Of a DNA stretch of 64,000 bases, positions 33,934 through 42,701 are shown in pieces. The DNA comes from Zavarzinia aquatilis (lineage in GTDB: Bacteria > Pseudomonadota > Alphaproteobacteria > Zavarziniales > Zavarziniaceae). Every line of letters begins with the position of its first letter. Position 1 is the stretch's first letter. A model generated the notes under the pieces. That model saw only the letters and a program-made list of their open reading frames with translations. It ran no database searches and was not told where the DNA came from. The position numbers and the translations under genes are program-made. Location: assembly GCF_003173035.1 (NCBI RefSeq), contig NZ_QGLE01000004.1:124001-188000 (forward strand), written 5' to 3'.

Positions 33934-34863
33934 ATGACGGCGCCGCCGCCATCCGTTAATTTGCCGTCCATGAATGTGGACAATATCGACCTGCGTCTGC
34001 TGCGCGTCTTTCACGCCCTCGCCGAGCACGGCGGTTTCGCTGGGGCGCAGGCGGAGCTGGGCCTGACGCCCTCCACCCTGTCGATCCATCTCTCCAACCT
34101 TGAACAGCGCCTCGGCATGGTGCTGTGCGAGCGCGGCCGGGGCGGCTTCCGCCTGACCGAGAAGGGCGAACACGTCCATGTCGCGACCAAGCGCATGTTC
34201 GCCGCCCTCGAAGATTTCCGGGCCGAGACGGCGGCGCTGCGCGGGATGCTGATGGGCGAACTCGCCATCGGCCTCGCCGATTCGACGGTGACCGATCCCC
34301 GCTCGCCCATCGCCGGCGCGATCCGCCGCTTCGAGTCGCGCCAGAACGACGTGCACCTGCGCCTGACGGTGGACCGGCCGGCCGGCCTCAACCATGCCCT
34401 GCTCGACGGGCGGCTGAACCTCGCGGTCGGCATTTTTCCCCATCATGTCGCCGGGGTGGACTACGAGACGCTCTATGCCGAACGCAGCCTGCTCTATTGC
34501 GGGGCTGGGCACGACTTCTTCGGGCGCGGTGGGATCGAGGCGGAAGAGGTCGGCAAGGCCCGCTTCGTCGGCCGGGCCTATAGTCTGGAGCGCGACCTCG
34601 ACGCCATCGGCGCCGCCCGCCACAAGGCCAGCGTCGAGAACATGGAGGCCGAGGCCCATCTGATCCTGTCGGGCTGCTACATCGGCTTCCTGCCCGAGCA
34701 TTTCGCCGCCGGTTTCGTCGCCGCCGGCCGGATGCAGGCGGTCGACGCGGAACGCTTCACCCTGATGTCCGATGTCGCCCTGGCCATGCCCTCGGCCGGC
34801 AAGCCCAACGCCGTCGTCCGCCTGTTCCGCGAAGAGCTTCGCAAGGCCAACGCGGAGGCGTGA
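33934..34863 (+). CDS. LysR family transcriptional regulator
   Basis: 309-residue regulator with an N-terminal winged helix (LRLLRVFHALAEHGGFAGAQ ... LSIHLSNLEQRLGM at about residues 20-75) and a substrate-binding C-terminal domain (GELAIGLADSTVTD). It is co-directional with the two ureohydrolases, starting 11 bases after them, and probably controls them in response to a guanidino or amine ligand. A second in-frame ATG at 33970 could be the real start. Confidence 0.88.
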   Translation: MTAPPPSVNLPSMNVDNIDLRLLRVFHALAEHGGFAGAQAELGLTPSTLSIHLSNLEQRLGMVLCERGRGGFRLTEKGEHVHVATKRMFAALEDFRAETAALRGMLMGELAIGLADSTVTDPRSPIAGAIRRFESRQNDVHLRLTVDRPAGLNHALLDGRLNLAVGIFPHHVAGVDYETLYAERSLLYCGAGHDFFGRGGIEAEEVGKARFVGRAYSLERDLDAIGAARHKASVENMEAEAHLILSGCYIGFLPEHFAAGFVAAGRMQAVDAERFTLMSDVALAMPSAGKPNAVVRLFREELRKANAEA

Positions 34864-34872
34864 ACGAAAAGC

Positions 34873-34903
34873 CCTCTTCTCCGGGGAGGAGAGGAAGAAG
34901 AGG
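34873..34903. terminator. possible terminator between convergent lysR and tetR
   Basis: CCTCTTCT / AGAAGAGG arms enclose a second inner pair TCTCC / GGAGA, in the 46-base gap between two converging genes. Position suggests a shared terminator, but there is no clear T-run on either side. Confidence 0.35.
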
Positions 34904-34909
34904 CCCCCC

Positions 34910-35554
34910 TCAGCCGGCGGTGAACTGCCGGTTCACGGCGCCGAGGATGGCCATGGCGGTTTCGACCGCGGTCTCGATCGGCGCGGCATAGCCGGAGCGG
35001 ACCCAGCCCAGCGCGATCTGCACGACGGCGCCCACCAGACCGTCGGCGAAGAGTTCGAGATCGAGGCCGAGGTCGCGGGCCTTTTCCGTCGCATCGGGCG
35101 CGAAGCGCAGCACGGCGAAGGAAGCGGCGCGGATCGTGTCCCAATAGATGCGGTCGACCGCCGGGCTGACGCCGAGGATTTCGACGAGAAAGACCCGGGC
35201 CTCGTTCGGATTGTCGCGCAGCAGGGCGTAATAGGTCGTCAGCGTGGTGCGGGCGACGGTCGCCATGTCGTGGCGGGGCAGGGCCGTGATCGCCGCCGTG
35301 ATCTCGCCGGTCAGCTGCTCCATCACCGCGAGATAGGCGGCGGCCAGCAGGGCCTCGCCATTCTCGAAACTCTCGTAGAAATAGCGCTCGGTCAGGCCGG
35401 CCTCGGCGCAGATCGCCTTCACCGTCGCGCCGTGATAGCCGACGGCGCCGTAAACCTTCATCGCCGCATCCAGCAGCTTCTGCCGCCGTTCGGCGCGGCG
35501 TTCCTCGTTGCTGGCGCCCTTGTAGGTCCGGCGCCTGTCCATGATCGCATCCAT
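34910..35554 (-). CDS. TetR family transcriptional regulator
   Basis: 214-residue regulator with an N-terminal helix-turn-helix (RRQKLLDAAMKVYGAVGYHG ... GLTERYFYESFENGEALL) and a ligand-binding C-terminal domain. I chose ATG 35554 (ATG 35542 also possible); codons further upstream would run through the two operator repeats. It is divergent from a Baeyer-Villiger monooxygenase, with twin operators between them, so it very likely represses that gene and itself. Confidence 0.88.
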   Translation of the reverse strand: MDAIMDRRRTYKGASNEERRAERRQKLLDAAMKVYGAVGYHGATVKAICAEAGLTERYFYESFENGEALLAAAYLAVMEQLTGEITAAITALPRHDMATVARTTLTTYYALLRDNPNEARVFLVEILGVSPAVDRIYWDTIRAASFAVLRFAPDATEKARDLGLDLELFADGLVGAVVQIALGWVRSGYAAPIETAVETAMAILGAVNRQFTAG

Positions 35555-35560
35555 GAAATG

Positions 35561-35586
35561 GATATTGACATCGCTCGTTGTCAGAT
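35561..35586. promoter_or_regulatory. TetR operator, copy 1
   Basis: 26-bp element GATATTGACAT-CGCT-CGTTGTCAGAT containing the inverted repeat TGACA-N8-TGTCA. An almost identical copy starts 34 bases downstream. It lies right at the tetR start, ideal for autorepression. Confidence 0.65.
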
Positions 35587-35594
35587 GCAATGTC

Positions 35595-35620
35595 GATATT
35601 GACATGAGGCGTTGTCAGAT
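35595..35620. promoter_or_regulatory. TetR operator, copy 2
   Basis: 26-bp element GATATTGACAT-GAGG-CGTTGTCAGAT; it differs from copy 1 only within the 4-base centre. It lies 24 bases before the monooxygenase start. The TTGACA hexamers inside the copies may double as -35 elements, so binding would block RNA polymerase. Confidence 0.65.
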
Positions 35621-35644
35621 ATGCGCCCGCCGGAGGAGATCACG

Positions 35645-37189
35645 ATGACTGCAGCCCTGCGCCACCCGCTGGAAACCAAGCCCGACCATGACGTCGCCAT
35701 CATCGGCACCGGCTTTTCCGGCATCGGCATGGCGATCGCGATGAAGAAGGCGGGCATGTCGGACTTCGTCGTCCTCGAGAAGGCGGACAAGATCGGCGGC
35801 ACCTGGCGCGACAATCACTATCCGGGCTGCGCCTGCGACGTGCAGAGCCACCTCTATTCCTTCTCGTTCGAGCCCAATCCCGACTGGTCGCGCATGTATT
35901 CGCCCCAGCCGGAAATCCGCGCCTATATCGAGCGGACGGCGCAGAAATACGGCGTGACGCCCCACATCCGCTATGGCGTAACCCTGACCGGCGCCCATTT
36001 CGACGAGGATGCGGGCCTGTGGCGCCTGACCACGGCCGATGGCAAGACGATCACGGCGCGGGCCGTGGTTTCCGGCATGGGCGCCCTGTCGATCCCGGCC
36101 TATCCGAACATCAAGGGTCGCGAGAGCTTCAAGGGCAAGACCTTCCATTCGCAGAACTGGGACCACGCCTATGACCTGAAGGGCAAGCGGGTCGCGGTGA
36201 TCGGCACCGGCGCCAGCGCCATCCAGTTCGTGCCGGCGATCGCGCCCCATGCCGGCAAGGTCTCGCTGTTCCAGCGCACCGCCCCCTGGGTGATGCCGAA
36301 GCCCGACCGCGCCATCGGCACGCTGGAGCGGGCGGCCAACCGCTACATCCCCGGCTTCCAGCGCGCCTTCCGCGAGGCGATCTACTGGTATCTGGAGGCC
36401 CGGGTGTTCGGCTTCGTCGTGAAGCCCAGTCTGATGACCAAGATGGAAGGCCTCGCCCGGCGCTATATCGCCAAGCAGATCAAGGACCCGGTGCTGCGCG
36501 CCAAGGTGACGCCCGATTACACCATCGGCTGCAAGCGCGTGCTGCTGTCCAACGACTATTACCAGGCGCTGGCCCGGCCGAATGTCGACGTGATCACCAC
36601 GGGCATCCGCGAGATCACCGAGACCGGCGTCGTCACCGAGGACGGCCAGCTGCACGAGGTTGACGCCATCATCTATGGCACCGGCTTCAAGGCGACCGAC
36701 ATGCTTTCGGGCTTCTCGATCACCGGCCTCAAGGGCGAGGACCTGAACCGGCGCTGGAAGGAGACCGGGGCGCAGGCCTATCTCGGCACCACGGTGTCGG
36801 GCTTCCCCAATCTCTATTTCCTGATGGGGCCGAACACCGGCCTCGGCCATTCCTCGATGGTCTATATGATCGAGAGTCAGATCCATTATGTGATGGAAGC
36901 CCTGAAGCTGATGAAGGCCAGGGACTACAATCACCTCGACGTGAAGCCCGAGGTGCAGGCCGCCTTCAACAGGACGCTCGCCGGCAAGCTGGACGGCACG
37001 GTGTGGAACAATGGCGGCTGCCTGTCGTGGTACCGCGATGAACAGGGCCGCAACGTCACCCTGTGGCCGGACTTCACCTTCCGCTTCGGCCGGGCCACGG
37101 CGAGGCTTAACCCGGCCGACTACGAGGCGACGCCGGCTACGGCGATCGCGGCCCGGCGTGGCTCCCCGACCAGGGTGGCGGCGGAATAG
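35645..37189 (+). CDS. flavin-containing Baeyer-Villiger-type monooxygenase
   Basis: 514-residue FAD/NADPH monooxygenase. Dinucleotide motifs GTGFSG (21-26) and GTGASA flank the Baeyer-Villiger fingerprint F162-x-G164-x3-H168-x3-W172-D173 (FKGKTFHSQNWD). Such enzymes insert oxygen next to a ketone carbonyl, giving an ester or lactone. ATG 35645 follows GGAGGAG. It is divergent from the TetR gene, and probably induced by its substrate. Substrate unknown. Confidence 0.92.
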   Translation: MTAALRHPLETKPDHDVAIIGTGFSGIGMAIAMKKAGMSDFVVLEKADKIGGTWRDNHYPGCACDVQSHLYSFSFEPNPDWSRMYSPQPEIRAYIERTAQKYGVTPHIRYGVTLTGAHFDEDAGLWRLTTADGKTITARAVVSGMGALSIPAYPNIKGRESFKGKTFHSQNWDHAYDLKGKRVAVIGTGASAIQFVPAIAPHAGKVSLFQRTAPWVMPKPDRAIGTLERAANRYIPGFQRAFREAIYWYLEARVFGFVVKPSLMTKMEGLARRYIAKQIKDPVLRAKVTPDYTIGCKRVLLSNDYYQALARPNVDVITTGIREITETGVVTEDGQLHEVDAIIYGTGFKATDMLSGFSITGLKGEDLNRRWKETGAQAYLGTTVSGFPNLYFLMGPNTGLGHSSMVYMIESQIHYVMEALKLMKARDYNHLDVKPEVQAAFNRTLAGKLDGTVWNNGGCLSWYRDEQGRNVTLWPDFTFRFGRATARLNPADYEATPATAIAARRGSPTRVAAE

Positions 37190-37266
37190 CGCGCGTCACC
37201 CCTTGAAATTCTGTCCCGGCGGGGCAAGCTGAATCGCGTCATGTCGCGTCATCCTGCCCCGCCCCC

Positions 37267-38184
37267 ATGTCCCTGACGGATCGAGACCCGGTCGAAGGTC
37301 TCGACCGCTGGCGCGCCCTCTTCGTCGCCATGAACCGGCGCGAAACCTGGCATCGCCGTATCACGGCCGGCATCGTCGGTGGTCTTTGGCTGCTTTACGG
37401 CGCCGGTGTCGTCCTGACCATGGATGCCAGCACGGGCGTCGGTGCCTTCCTTGGCGCCGCCGGGCTGCTGGTCGGTCTGATGCCGGCGATGCTGCTGACC
37501 GGCGGTCTGTTGCTTTCACGCGGCTGGCTGGCCCGGCGTGCCGCTCTCAACCTGCTGGGTCTGCGGCGAACCCCCGCTCGTGATGCCTTCGAGCCGCAGT
37601 TGCCGGTCGTCCAGGCGCTGGTCGCCGACATGGATCGTCTGACGTTCGAGACCGACGAGCGGAGACGTCTGGAAAGCCGCTTCGACCGGCTGGCCGGGGT
37701 GCTCGCCGCGCTCCAGCATCTCGGGGCGGAAAGCGACCGCGCCCATGCCCGCGAGCTTGCGGCGCAGGTCCCGGGGACTTTGCGTGAAATGACGGAAATC
37801 CGCCGTCGCGCCCTTGGCCGCAATATCGCCGGCAGCCTGCCCGCCAGCGTTTCGCCCAGCCTCCTCAGCGGCGACGGGGCGGCGGTGCCGGCGTTGGTCG
37901 TGCCTTCGCGCGACAGGCTGGAGGCGGTACTTGGCCGGGCCGGCCAGTCTGACAGCGCGGCAAGTCTCGCCGCCGCGCGCCGCGCCCGTGACAGCGCCGA
38001 ACGCGCGCTGGCGGCCTTGCGCGGTGACATCGGGCTGACCTTGCGCACCCGCGACCTGCTCGACGGGTTGGCCGCAGAGCTCGAGGTGGCGCTCGGGCGG
38101 GAGGCATCGGGCACGACAGCGGATCCTGGGCTGCGTCTCGAGGTCGAGGAGCGCCTGATGAAGGCGCGTCGCGGCGAAGCCTGA
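37267..38184 (+). CDS. hypothetical membrane-anchored coiled-coil protein
   Basis: Unrecognised 305-residue protein. A short polar N-terminus precedes two membrane helices (about residues 35-53 and 57-85), then a long, charged, helix-rich C-terminal region (about 105-300) likely to form coiled coils. No clear ribosome binding site precedes ATG 37267, so the start is uncertain. It ends two bases before the end of the convergent GGDEF-EAL gene. Confidence 0.65.
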   Translation: MSLTDRDPVEGLDRWRALFVAMNRRETWHRRITAGIVGGLWLLYGAGVVLTMDASTGVGAFLGAAGLLVGLMPAMLLTGGLLLSRGWLARRAALNLLGLRRTPARDAFEPQLPVVQALVADMDRLTFETDERRRLESRFDRLAGVLAALQHLGAESDRAHARELAAQVPGTLREMTEIRRRALGRNIAGSLPASVSPSLLSGDGAAVPALVVPSRDRLEAVLGRAGQSDSAASLAAARRARDSAERALAALRGDIGLTLRTRDLLDGLAAELEVALGREASGTTADPGLRLEVEERLMKARRGEA

Positions 38185-38186
38185 GT

Positions 38187-39791
38187 TCAGGGCCGCGCGG
38201 CCATCATGTCGAGGAGGGCATGGGCGGGCATCGGACGGGCGAGACCGTAGCCCTGACCGTGATGGCAGCCGTGATCCCGGGTCCAGGCCGCTTCCGCTTC
38301 CGTCTCGATCCCTTCGGCGACCACGGTCAGGCGCATGGCGTGGGCGAGGTCGATGATCCGCTCCAGCAGGCAGGCGGTATCGGGATCGGCCAGCCGCATG
38401 ACAAAGGAACGGTCGATCTTCACCTTGTCGAAGGGCAGGTCGCGCAACTGGTGCAAATTGGCGTAGCCCGTGCCGAAATCGTCGAGGGCAAAATGAATGC
38501 CGGCCCGGCGCAGCCTCTGAATGCTCTGGCGCGCCGCTTCCACTTCCGCCAGCAGGGCGCTTTCCGTGATTTCGATTTCCAGTCGATCCGGCGGCAGGCC
38601 GACGCTGTCGAGGATGGCCAGGATGCGTTGGGCGGTATCGGGGTCGTGAAGCTGCAGCGGTGACAGATTGACGGCGACCGGGACGGTCGGCGGCCAGCGC
38701 ACGGCTTCCTCCGCGGCGCTGCGCAGGACCTGCCCGAAGAGATCGCCGATCAGCCCGAGGTCTTCGGCGATCGGAATGAAGACCGCTGGCGGTATCAGGC
38801 CATGGTCCGGTCGCTGCCAGCGGGCCAGGGCCTCGACACAGACCAGATGCCGGGACTGAAGGTCGAAGATCGGCTGAAAATGGGTGACGATCTCGCCCCG
38901 CGCGATGCCGCTGCGCAGTGCCCGCTCGGTTTCACGCTGCTCGTGCAGGGCCTGATGGTGCGTGGCGTCGAACAGGGCGTAGGTGTTGCGCCCGGCCGCC
39001 TTGGCCCGATAGAGGGCGCTTTCCGCCCGCTGCAACAGGATTTCGCCGCTTTCGCCGTCGCCAGGATAAAGCGCGATGCCGATGCTGACCGTCACCTTGG
39101 CCGATAGGCCGGTGCGGTGAATCGGCAGGCCGAGCACGCCCAGCGCGCGCCGGGCGAGGCGGATGATGTCGTCGTCGTCCCGCAGGGGGCCGGCCAGCAG
39201 GGCGAATTCGTCCCCGCCGATATGGGCGGCGCGGTCACTCGGGCCGCGGAGGCTGCGCAGCCGATCGGCGATCTGCTGCAGGACCTTGTCGCCGGCAGCC
39301 TGGCCCAGGCTGTCGTTCACCACCTTGAAATGGTCGATGTCGAGGATCATCACCACGAGGCGGCCGTCCTCAGGCGCGACGGCGGACAAACGCGCTGCGA
39401 TATCCTCCTGAAATCCCTGCCGATTGGCGAGGCCGGTCAATGTATCGTAGCGGGCGAGGGCATGGGCCCGCGCTTCGGCTTTCCGATGTTCAGCCTGGGC
39501 CCGCCGCACGTCCTTGTTGCGCACGATCAGCACGGCCATCAAGGCGAAGGACAGCACGCTGAAGGTCGTGAAGATCTCGTCGATCTCCCAATGTTCGTGC
39601 GCCCGGCTCCACCGATAAAGCAGATCGAAGGCTCCGATGTGGGTGAGGACCGCCTGTGCGACCGCCGTGCCCGCGAAAATCAGGGCATAGATCGGACGAA
39701 TTTTAAGGGCGGTGACGAATCGGGGTAGCAGCTTCATCGGTACCATCGCCAATTTCGGCGTATTGATTGGTTTGGGATACCGGTATGCCAC
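38187..39791 (-). CDS. GGDEF-EAL cyclic-di-GMP signalling protein
   Basis: 534-residue membrane protein with two helices (about 32-51 and 75-92), a GGDEF domain (intact GGDEF at 192-196) and an EAL domain (E320-A-L). Both active-site signatures look intact, so it could make or degrade c-di-GMP. The RxxD inhibitory I-site is degenerate (GPSD at 183-186). GTG 39791 is preferred because AGGAAGGA precedes it; internal ATGs at 39746 and 39737 lack a binding site. Confidence 0.9.
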   Translation of the reverse strand: MAYRYPKPINTPKLAMVPMKLLPRFVTALKIRPIYALIFAGTAVAQAVLTHIGAFDLLYRWSRAHEHWEIDEIFTTFSVLSFALMAVLIVRNKDVRRAQAEHRKAEARAHALARYDTLTGLANRQGFQEDIAARLSAVAPEDGRLVVMILDIDHFKVVNDSLGQAAGDKVLQQIADRLRSLRGPSDRAAHIGGDEFALLAGPLRDDDDIIRLARRALGVLGLPIHRTGLSAKVTVSIGIALYPGDGESGEILLQRAESALYRAKAAGRNTYALFDATHHQALHEQRETERALRSGIARGEIVTHFQPIFDLQSRHLVCVEALARWQRPDHGLIPPAVFIPIAEDLGLIGDLFGQVLRSAAEEAVRWPPTVPVAVNLSPLQLHDPDTAQRILAILDSVGLPPDRLEIEITESALLAEVEAARQSIQRLRRAGIHFALDDFGTGYANLHQLRDLPFDKVKIDRSFVMRLADPDTACLLERIIDLAHAMRLTVVAEGIETEAEAAWTRDHGCHHGQGYGLARPMPAHALLDMMAARP

Positions 39792-39956
39792 TTCAGTGGC
39801 TTCCTTCCTCTGTCACATTCCACTTTCTGTCCCGCGAGGTAAAGCCGGGTAAAGCCTTAATTCGAGATTGACGTGGCTGGCTGCTGGCTTGCCGAAAGCC
39901 GCGCTCTCCGCTATCGTGCCTACAAAATGAATATAATTCAATTTGAGGAGGATGGC

Positions 39957-41762
39957 GTGGCGGACAATCTGGCGGCTAAACCGCTTCGGATCGGCTGTGC
40001 GTCGGGATTCTGGGGCGATTCCCTCGCGGGAACGGCGCAACTGATCGCGCGCGGCGGGCTCGATGTCCTCGTGTTCGACTGGCTGGCGGAAATCACCCTG
40101 TCGCTGCTCGCGCGGGTAAAGGCGAAGAAGCCGGAAGCCGGCTTCGTGCCCGATTTCATCGAGGCGATCGCGCCCCATCTCGCCGAAATCAAGCGGCAGG
40201 GAATCCGCATCGTCTCCAACGGCGGCGGCATGAATCCGGCGGGCTGCGCGGCGGCGCTGGCGGCCCGGGCCAGGGCGGCCGGCCTCGACTTCCGCATCGC
40301 CGTCGTCACCGGTGACGACCTGAAGCCGCAGGAGGCCGAATTCCGCAGCCAGGGCGTCCGGGAAATGTTCACCGGCGCGGCCCTGCCGGAAAAGCTGGTG
40401 ACCGCCAATGCCTATATTGGCGCGCGCGGCATCGCCGCCGCCCTCGATGCCGGGGCGGAGATCGTGATTACCGGCCGCTGCGTCGATTCGGCGGTCACCC
40501 TTGGCCCGCTCGTCCATCATTTCGGCTGGGACTGGCAGGATGGCGACCGGCTGGCGCAGGGCTCGCTGGCCGGGCACCTGATCGAATGCGGCGTACAGGG
40601 CACGGGCGGCCTCTTCACCGACTGGCAGGCGGTACCGGGCTGGGACGACATGGGCTTTCCCATCGTCGAGGTTTCGGCCGACGGCAGCTTCATCCTGACC
40701 AAGCCGGCGGGGACCGGCGGGCTGATCGCCCCGCTCGCCGCCGCGGAGCAGCTGCTTTACGAGATCGGCGATCCGGCCGCCTATCTGCTGCCGGACGTGA
40801 CCTGCGATTTCCGCGCCGTGCGCCTCGTCGCGGAGGGGCCCGACCGGGTGCGCGTGTCAGGCGCGCGCGGGCGCCCCGCCAGCGGCATGTTGAAGGTCAG
40901 CGCGACCTATGCCGACGGCTTCCGTACCGTCGGCACCGTCACCATCGGCGGCCGCGACGCTGTCGCCAAGGCCGAGCGGACGGGCGCGGCGATCATCGCG
41001 CGGGCCAGCCGGCTGATCGCCGAGGCCGGCCTGCCGCCCCTGCTCGAGACCTCGATCGAGGTGCTGGGCAGCGAGGCAACCTATGGCCCCCATGCCAGCG
41101 TCGCCGCCAAGTCGGTGCGCGAGGTCGTGCTGAAGATCGGTGCCCGGGCGGCGAAGGCCGAGAGCCTCGACCTCCTCGCCCGGGAGGTCGCGCCGGCGGC
41201 GACGGCGACGGCGCAGGGCCTGACCGGCCTCTATGCCGGCCGGCCGGCGGTGCAGCCGGTGTTCCGCAATTTCTCTTTCCTGTGGCCGGCGGTGAAAGTG
41301 CCGGCGACGGTGGCCCTGGGCGAGACCGCGTCCGAAGTGCCCAATCCGCCGCCCGTGCCGGCCGGACCGCCACTCTATGTCCCGGCGGTCGATGCCGCGA
41401 CGGGGGGCGAGGTGGCGGTGCCGCTGATCGCTCTTGCCGTCGGCCGTTCGGGGGACAAGGGCGATATCGCCAATATCGGCGTCATCGCCCGCCGGCCGGA
41501 TTATCTGCCCTATATCCGCGCGGCGCTGACGCCGACGGCGGTCGGCCAATGGTTCCGCCACCTGCGTCCGAGCAAGGTGGAACGGTTCGATTTGCCGGGC
41601 CTCGATGCGCTGAATTTCCTGCTGCACGACGCGCTGGGCGGCGGTGGCGTCGCGTCGATCCGGATCGACCCGCAGGGCAAGGCGCTGGCGCAGATGTTGA
41701 TGGACATGCCGGTGGCGGTGCCGGTCGGCCTGGTGCCCGGCCATGAGGAGGAGCAGGGGTGA
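39957..41762 (+). CDS. AtuA-family protein (acyclic terpene utilisation, DUF1446)
   Basis: 601-residue protein with N-terminal DUF1446/AtuA domain (LRIGCASGFWGDSLAGTAQL, VSNGGGMNPAGCAAAL, VITGRCVDSAVTLGPLVHHF) and the C-terminal AtuA-like small domain (AVGRSGDKGDIANIGVIAR). AtuA is required for citronellol/geraniol breakdown in pseudomonads, but its reaction is unclear. GTG 39957 follows GAGGAGG and is preferred to ATG 39927. It overlaps the downstream SDR gene. Other atu genes are absent. Confidence 0.85.
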   Translation: MADNLAAKPLRIGCASGFWGDSLAGTAQLIARGGLDVLVFDWLAEITLSLLARVKAKKPEAGFVPDFIEAIAPHLAEIKRQGIRIVSNGGGMNPAGCAAALAARARAAGLDFRIAVVTGDDLKPQEAEFRSQGVREMFTGAALPEKLVTANAYIGARGIAAALDAGAEIVITGRCVDSAVTLGPLVHHFGWDWQDGDRLAQGSLAGHLIECGVQGTGGLFTDWQAVPGWDDMGFPIVEVSADGSFILTKPAGTGGLIAPLAAAEQLLYEIGDPAAYLLPDVTCDFRAVRLVAEGPDRVRVSGARGRPASGMLKVSATYADGFRTVGTVTIGGRDAVAKAERTGAAIIARASRLIAEAGLPPLLETSIEVLGSEATYGPHASVAAKSVREVVLKIGARAAKAESLDLLAREVAPAATATAQGLTGLYAGRPAVQPVFRNFSFLWPAVKVPATVALGETASEVPNPPPVPAGPPLYVPAVDAATGGEVAVPLIALAVGRSGDKGDIANIGVIARRPDYLPYIRAALTPTAVGQWFRHLRPSKVERFDLPGLDALNFLLHDALGGGGVASIRIDPQGKALAQMLMDMPVAVPVGLVPGHEEEQG

Positions 41763-42634
41763 TGGAGCGTTTCGGTTACAGCGACGATGAACTTCTGACC
41801 CTGCCGCTCAGCTATCGGGCCGATCTGCTGGCGGGCAGGGCCGCGCTCGTGTCCGGCGCCGGCACCGGCATCGGCAAGGCGATCGCCGTCACCCTGGGCC
41901 GGCTCGGCGCGCGGCTGGTGATCTGCGGCCGCAAGCCCGAAAAGCTGGAGGCGACGGAGGCCCTGCTGAAGCGGGCCGGGGCGGAGGTTCTGCCCCATGC
42001 CCTCTCGATCCGCGATCCGGAGGCGGTCGCGGGGCTTCTCGACGCGGCGAAGGCGCGTTTCGGCGGCATCGACATGCTGGTGAACAACGCGGGCGGCCAG
42101 TTCCCGCAGGCCGCCATCGACTTCTCGCCCAAGGGCTTCAACGCTGTCGTCGACACCAATCTGTCGGGCACCTGGTACATGATGCAGGCGGCGGCGCGCC
42201 AGTGGCGCGACCGGAGCGCGCCGGGGGCGATCGTCAACATCGTCGCCGTGGTCGGCCGGGGCATGCCCGGGGTCGCCCATACCTGCGCCGCCCGCGCCGG
42301 GGTCATCGCCCTGTCGAAGACGGTGGCCACCGAATGGGCGCCGCTCGGCATCCGCGTCAATTGCGTCGCGCCCGGCATCATCGCGACCGAAGGCATGAAC
42401 GTCTATCCGGACGAAGCCCGCCGCGCGATGCCCGACACCAACCTGATGCGCCGCTTCGGCACCGCCCTCGATGTCGCCGAACTGGTCGTGCATCTGGCCG
42501 GCCCCGCCGGCAATTTCATCACCGGCGAAGTGGTCCATGTCGACGGCGGCAACCAGATCTGGGGCGATCAATGGACCATCCCCCGGCCCGACTGGTACAC
42601 GACACCGCAAGAATCGCCCTTCCCCGGGCGGTAA
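41762..42634 (+). CDS. SDR family oxidoreductase, 2-enoyl/2,4-dienoyl-CoA reductase-like
   Basis: 290-residue short-chain dehydrogenase with the NADP motif GAGTGIG (32-38) and NNAGG. The usual YxxxK pair is replaced by H173 and R178 in GVAHTCAARAGV, the arrangement of the peroxisomal-type enoyl/dienoyl-CoA reductase clade (HxxxxK/R). It probably reduces an unsaturated acyl-CoA. The start overlaps the AtuA stop by one base, so the two act together, perhaps in branched isoprenoid acyl-CoA metabolism. Confidence 0.85.
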   Translation: MERFGYSDDELLTLPLSYRADLLAGRAALVSGAGTGIGKAIAVTLGRLGARLVICGRKPEKLEATEALLKRAGAEVLPHALSIRDPEAVAGLLDAAKARFGGIDMLVNNAGGQFPQAAIDFSPKGFNAVVDTNLSGTWYMMQAAARQWRDRSAPGAIVNIVAVVGRGMPGVAHTCAARAGVIALSKTVATEWAPLGIRVNCVAPGIIATEGMNVYPDEARRAMPDTNLMRRFGTALDVAELVVHLAGPAGNFITGEVVHVDGGNQIWGDQWTIPRPDWYTTPQESPFPGR

Positions 42635-42660
42635 ACCTGCCGGGGTGACGAGGATGAGGA

Positions 42661-42685
42661 GGGGGGCCGCTCGTGGCGAGCCCCC
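42661..42685. terminator. hairpin between convergent SDR and flavin monooxygenase genes
   Basis: Stem GCTCG-TGG-CGAGC extended by GGGG/CCCC across a two-base bulge, in the 67-base gap between converging stops. It could serve both directions, but lacks T-runs. Confidence 0.45.
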
Positions 42686-42701
42686 ATCGTCGTCGCGGCG
42701 C

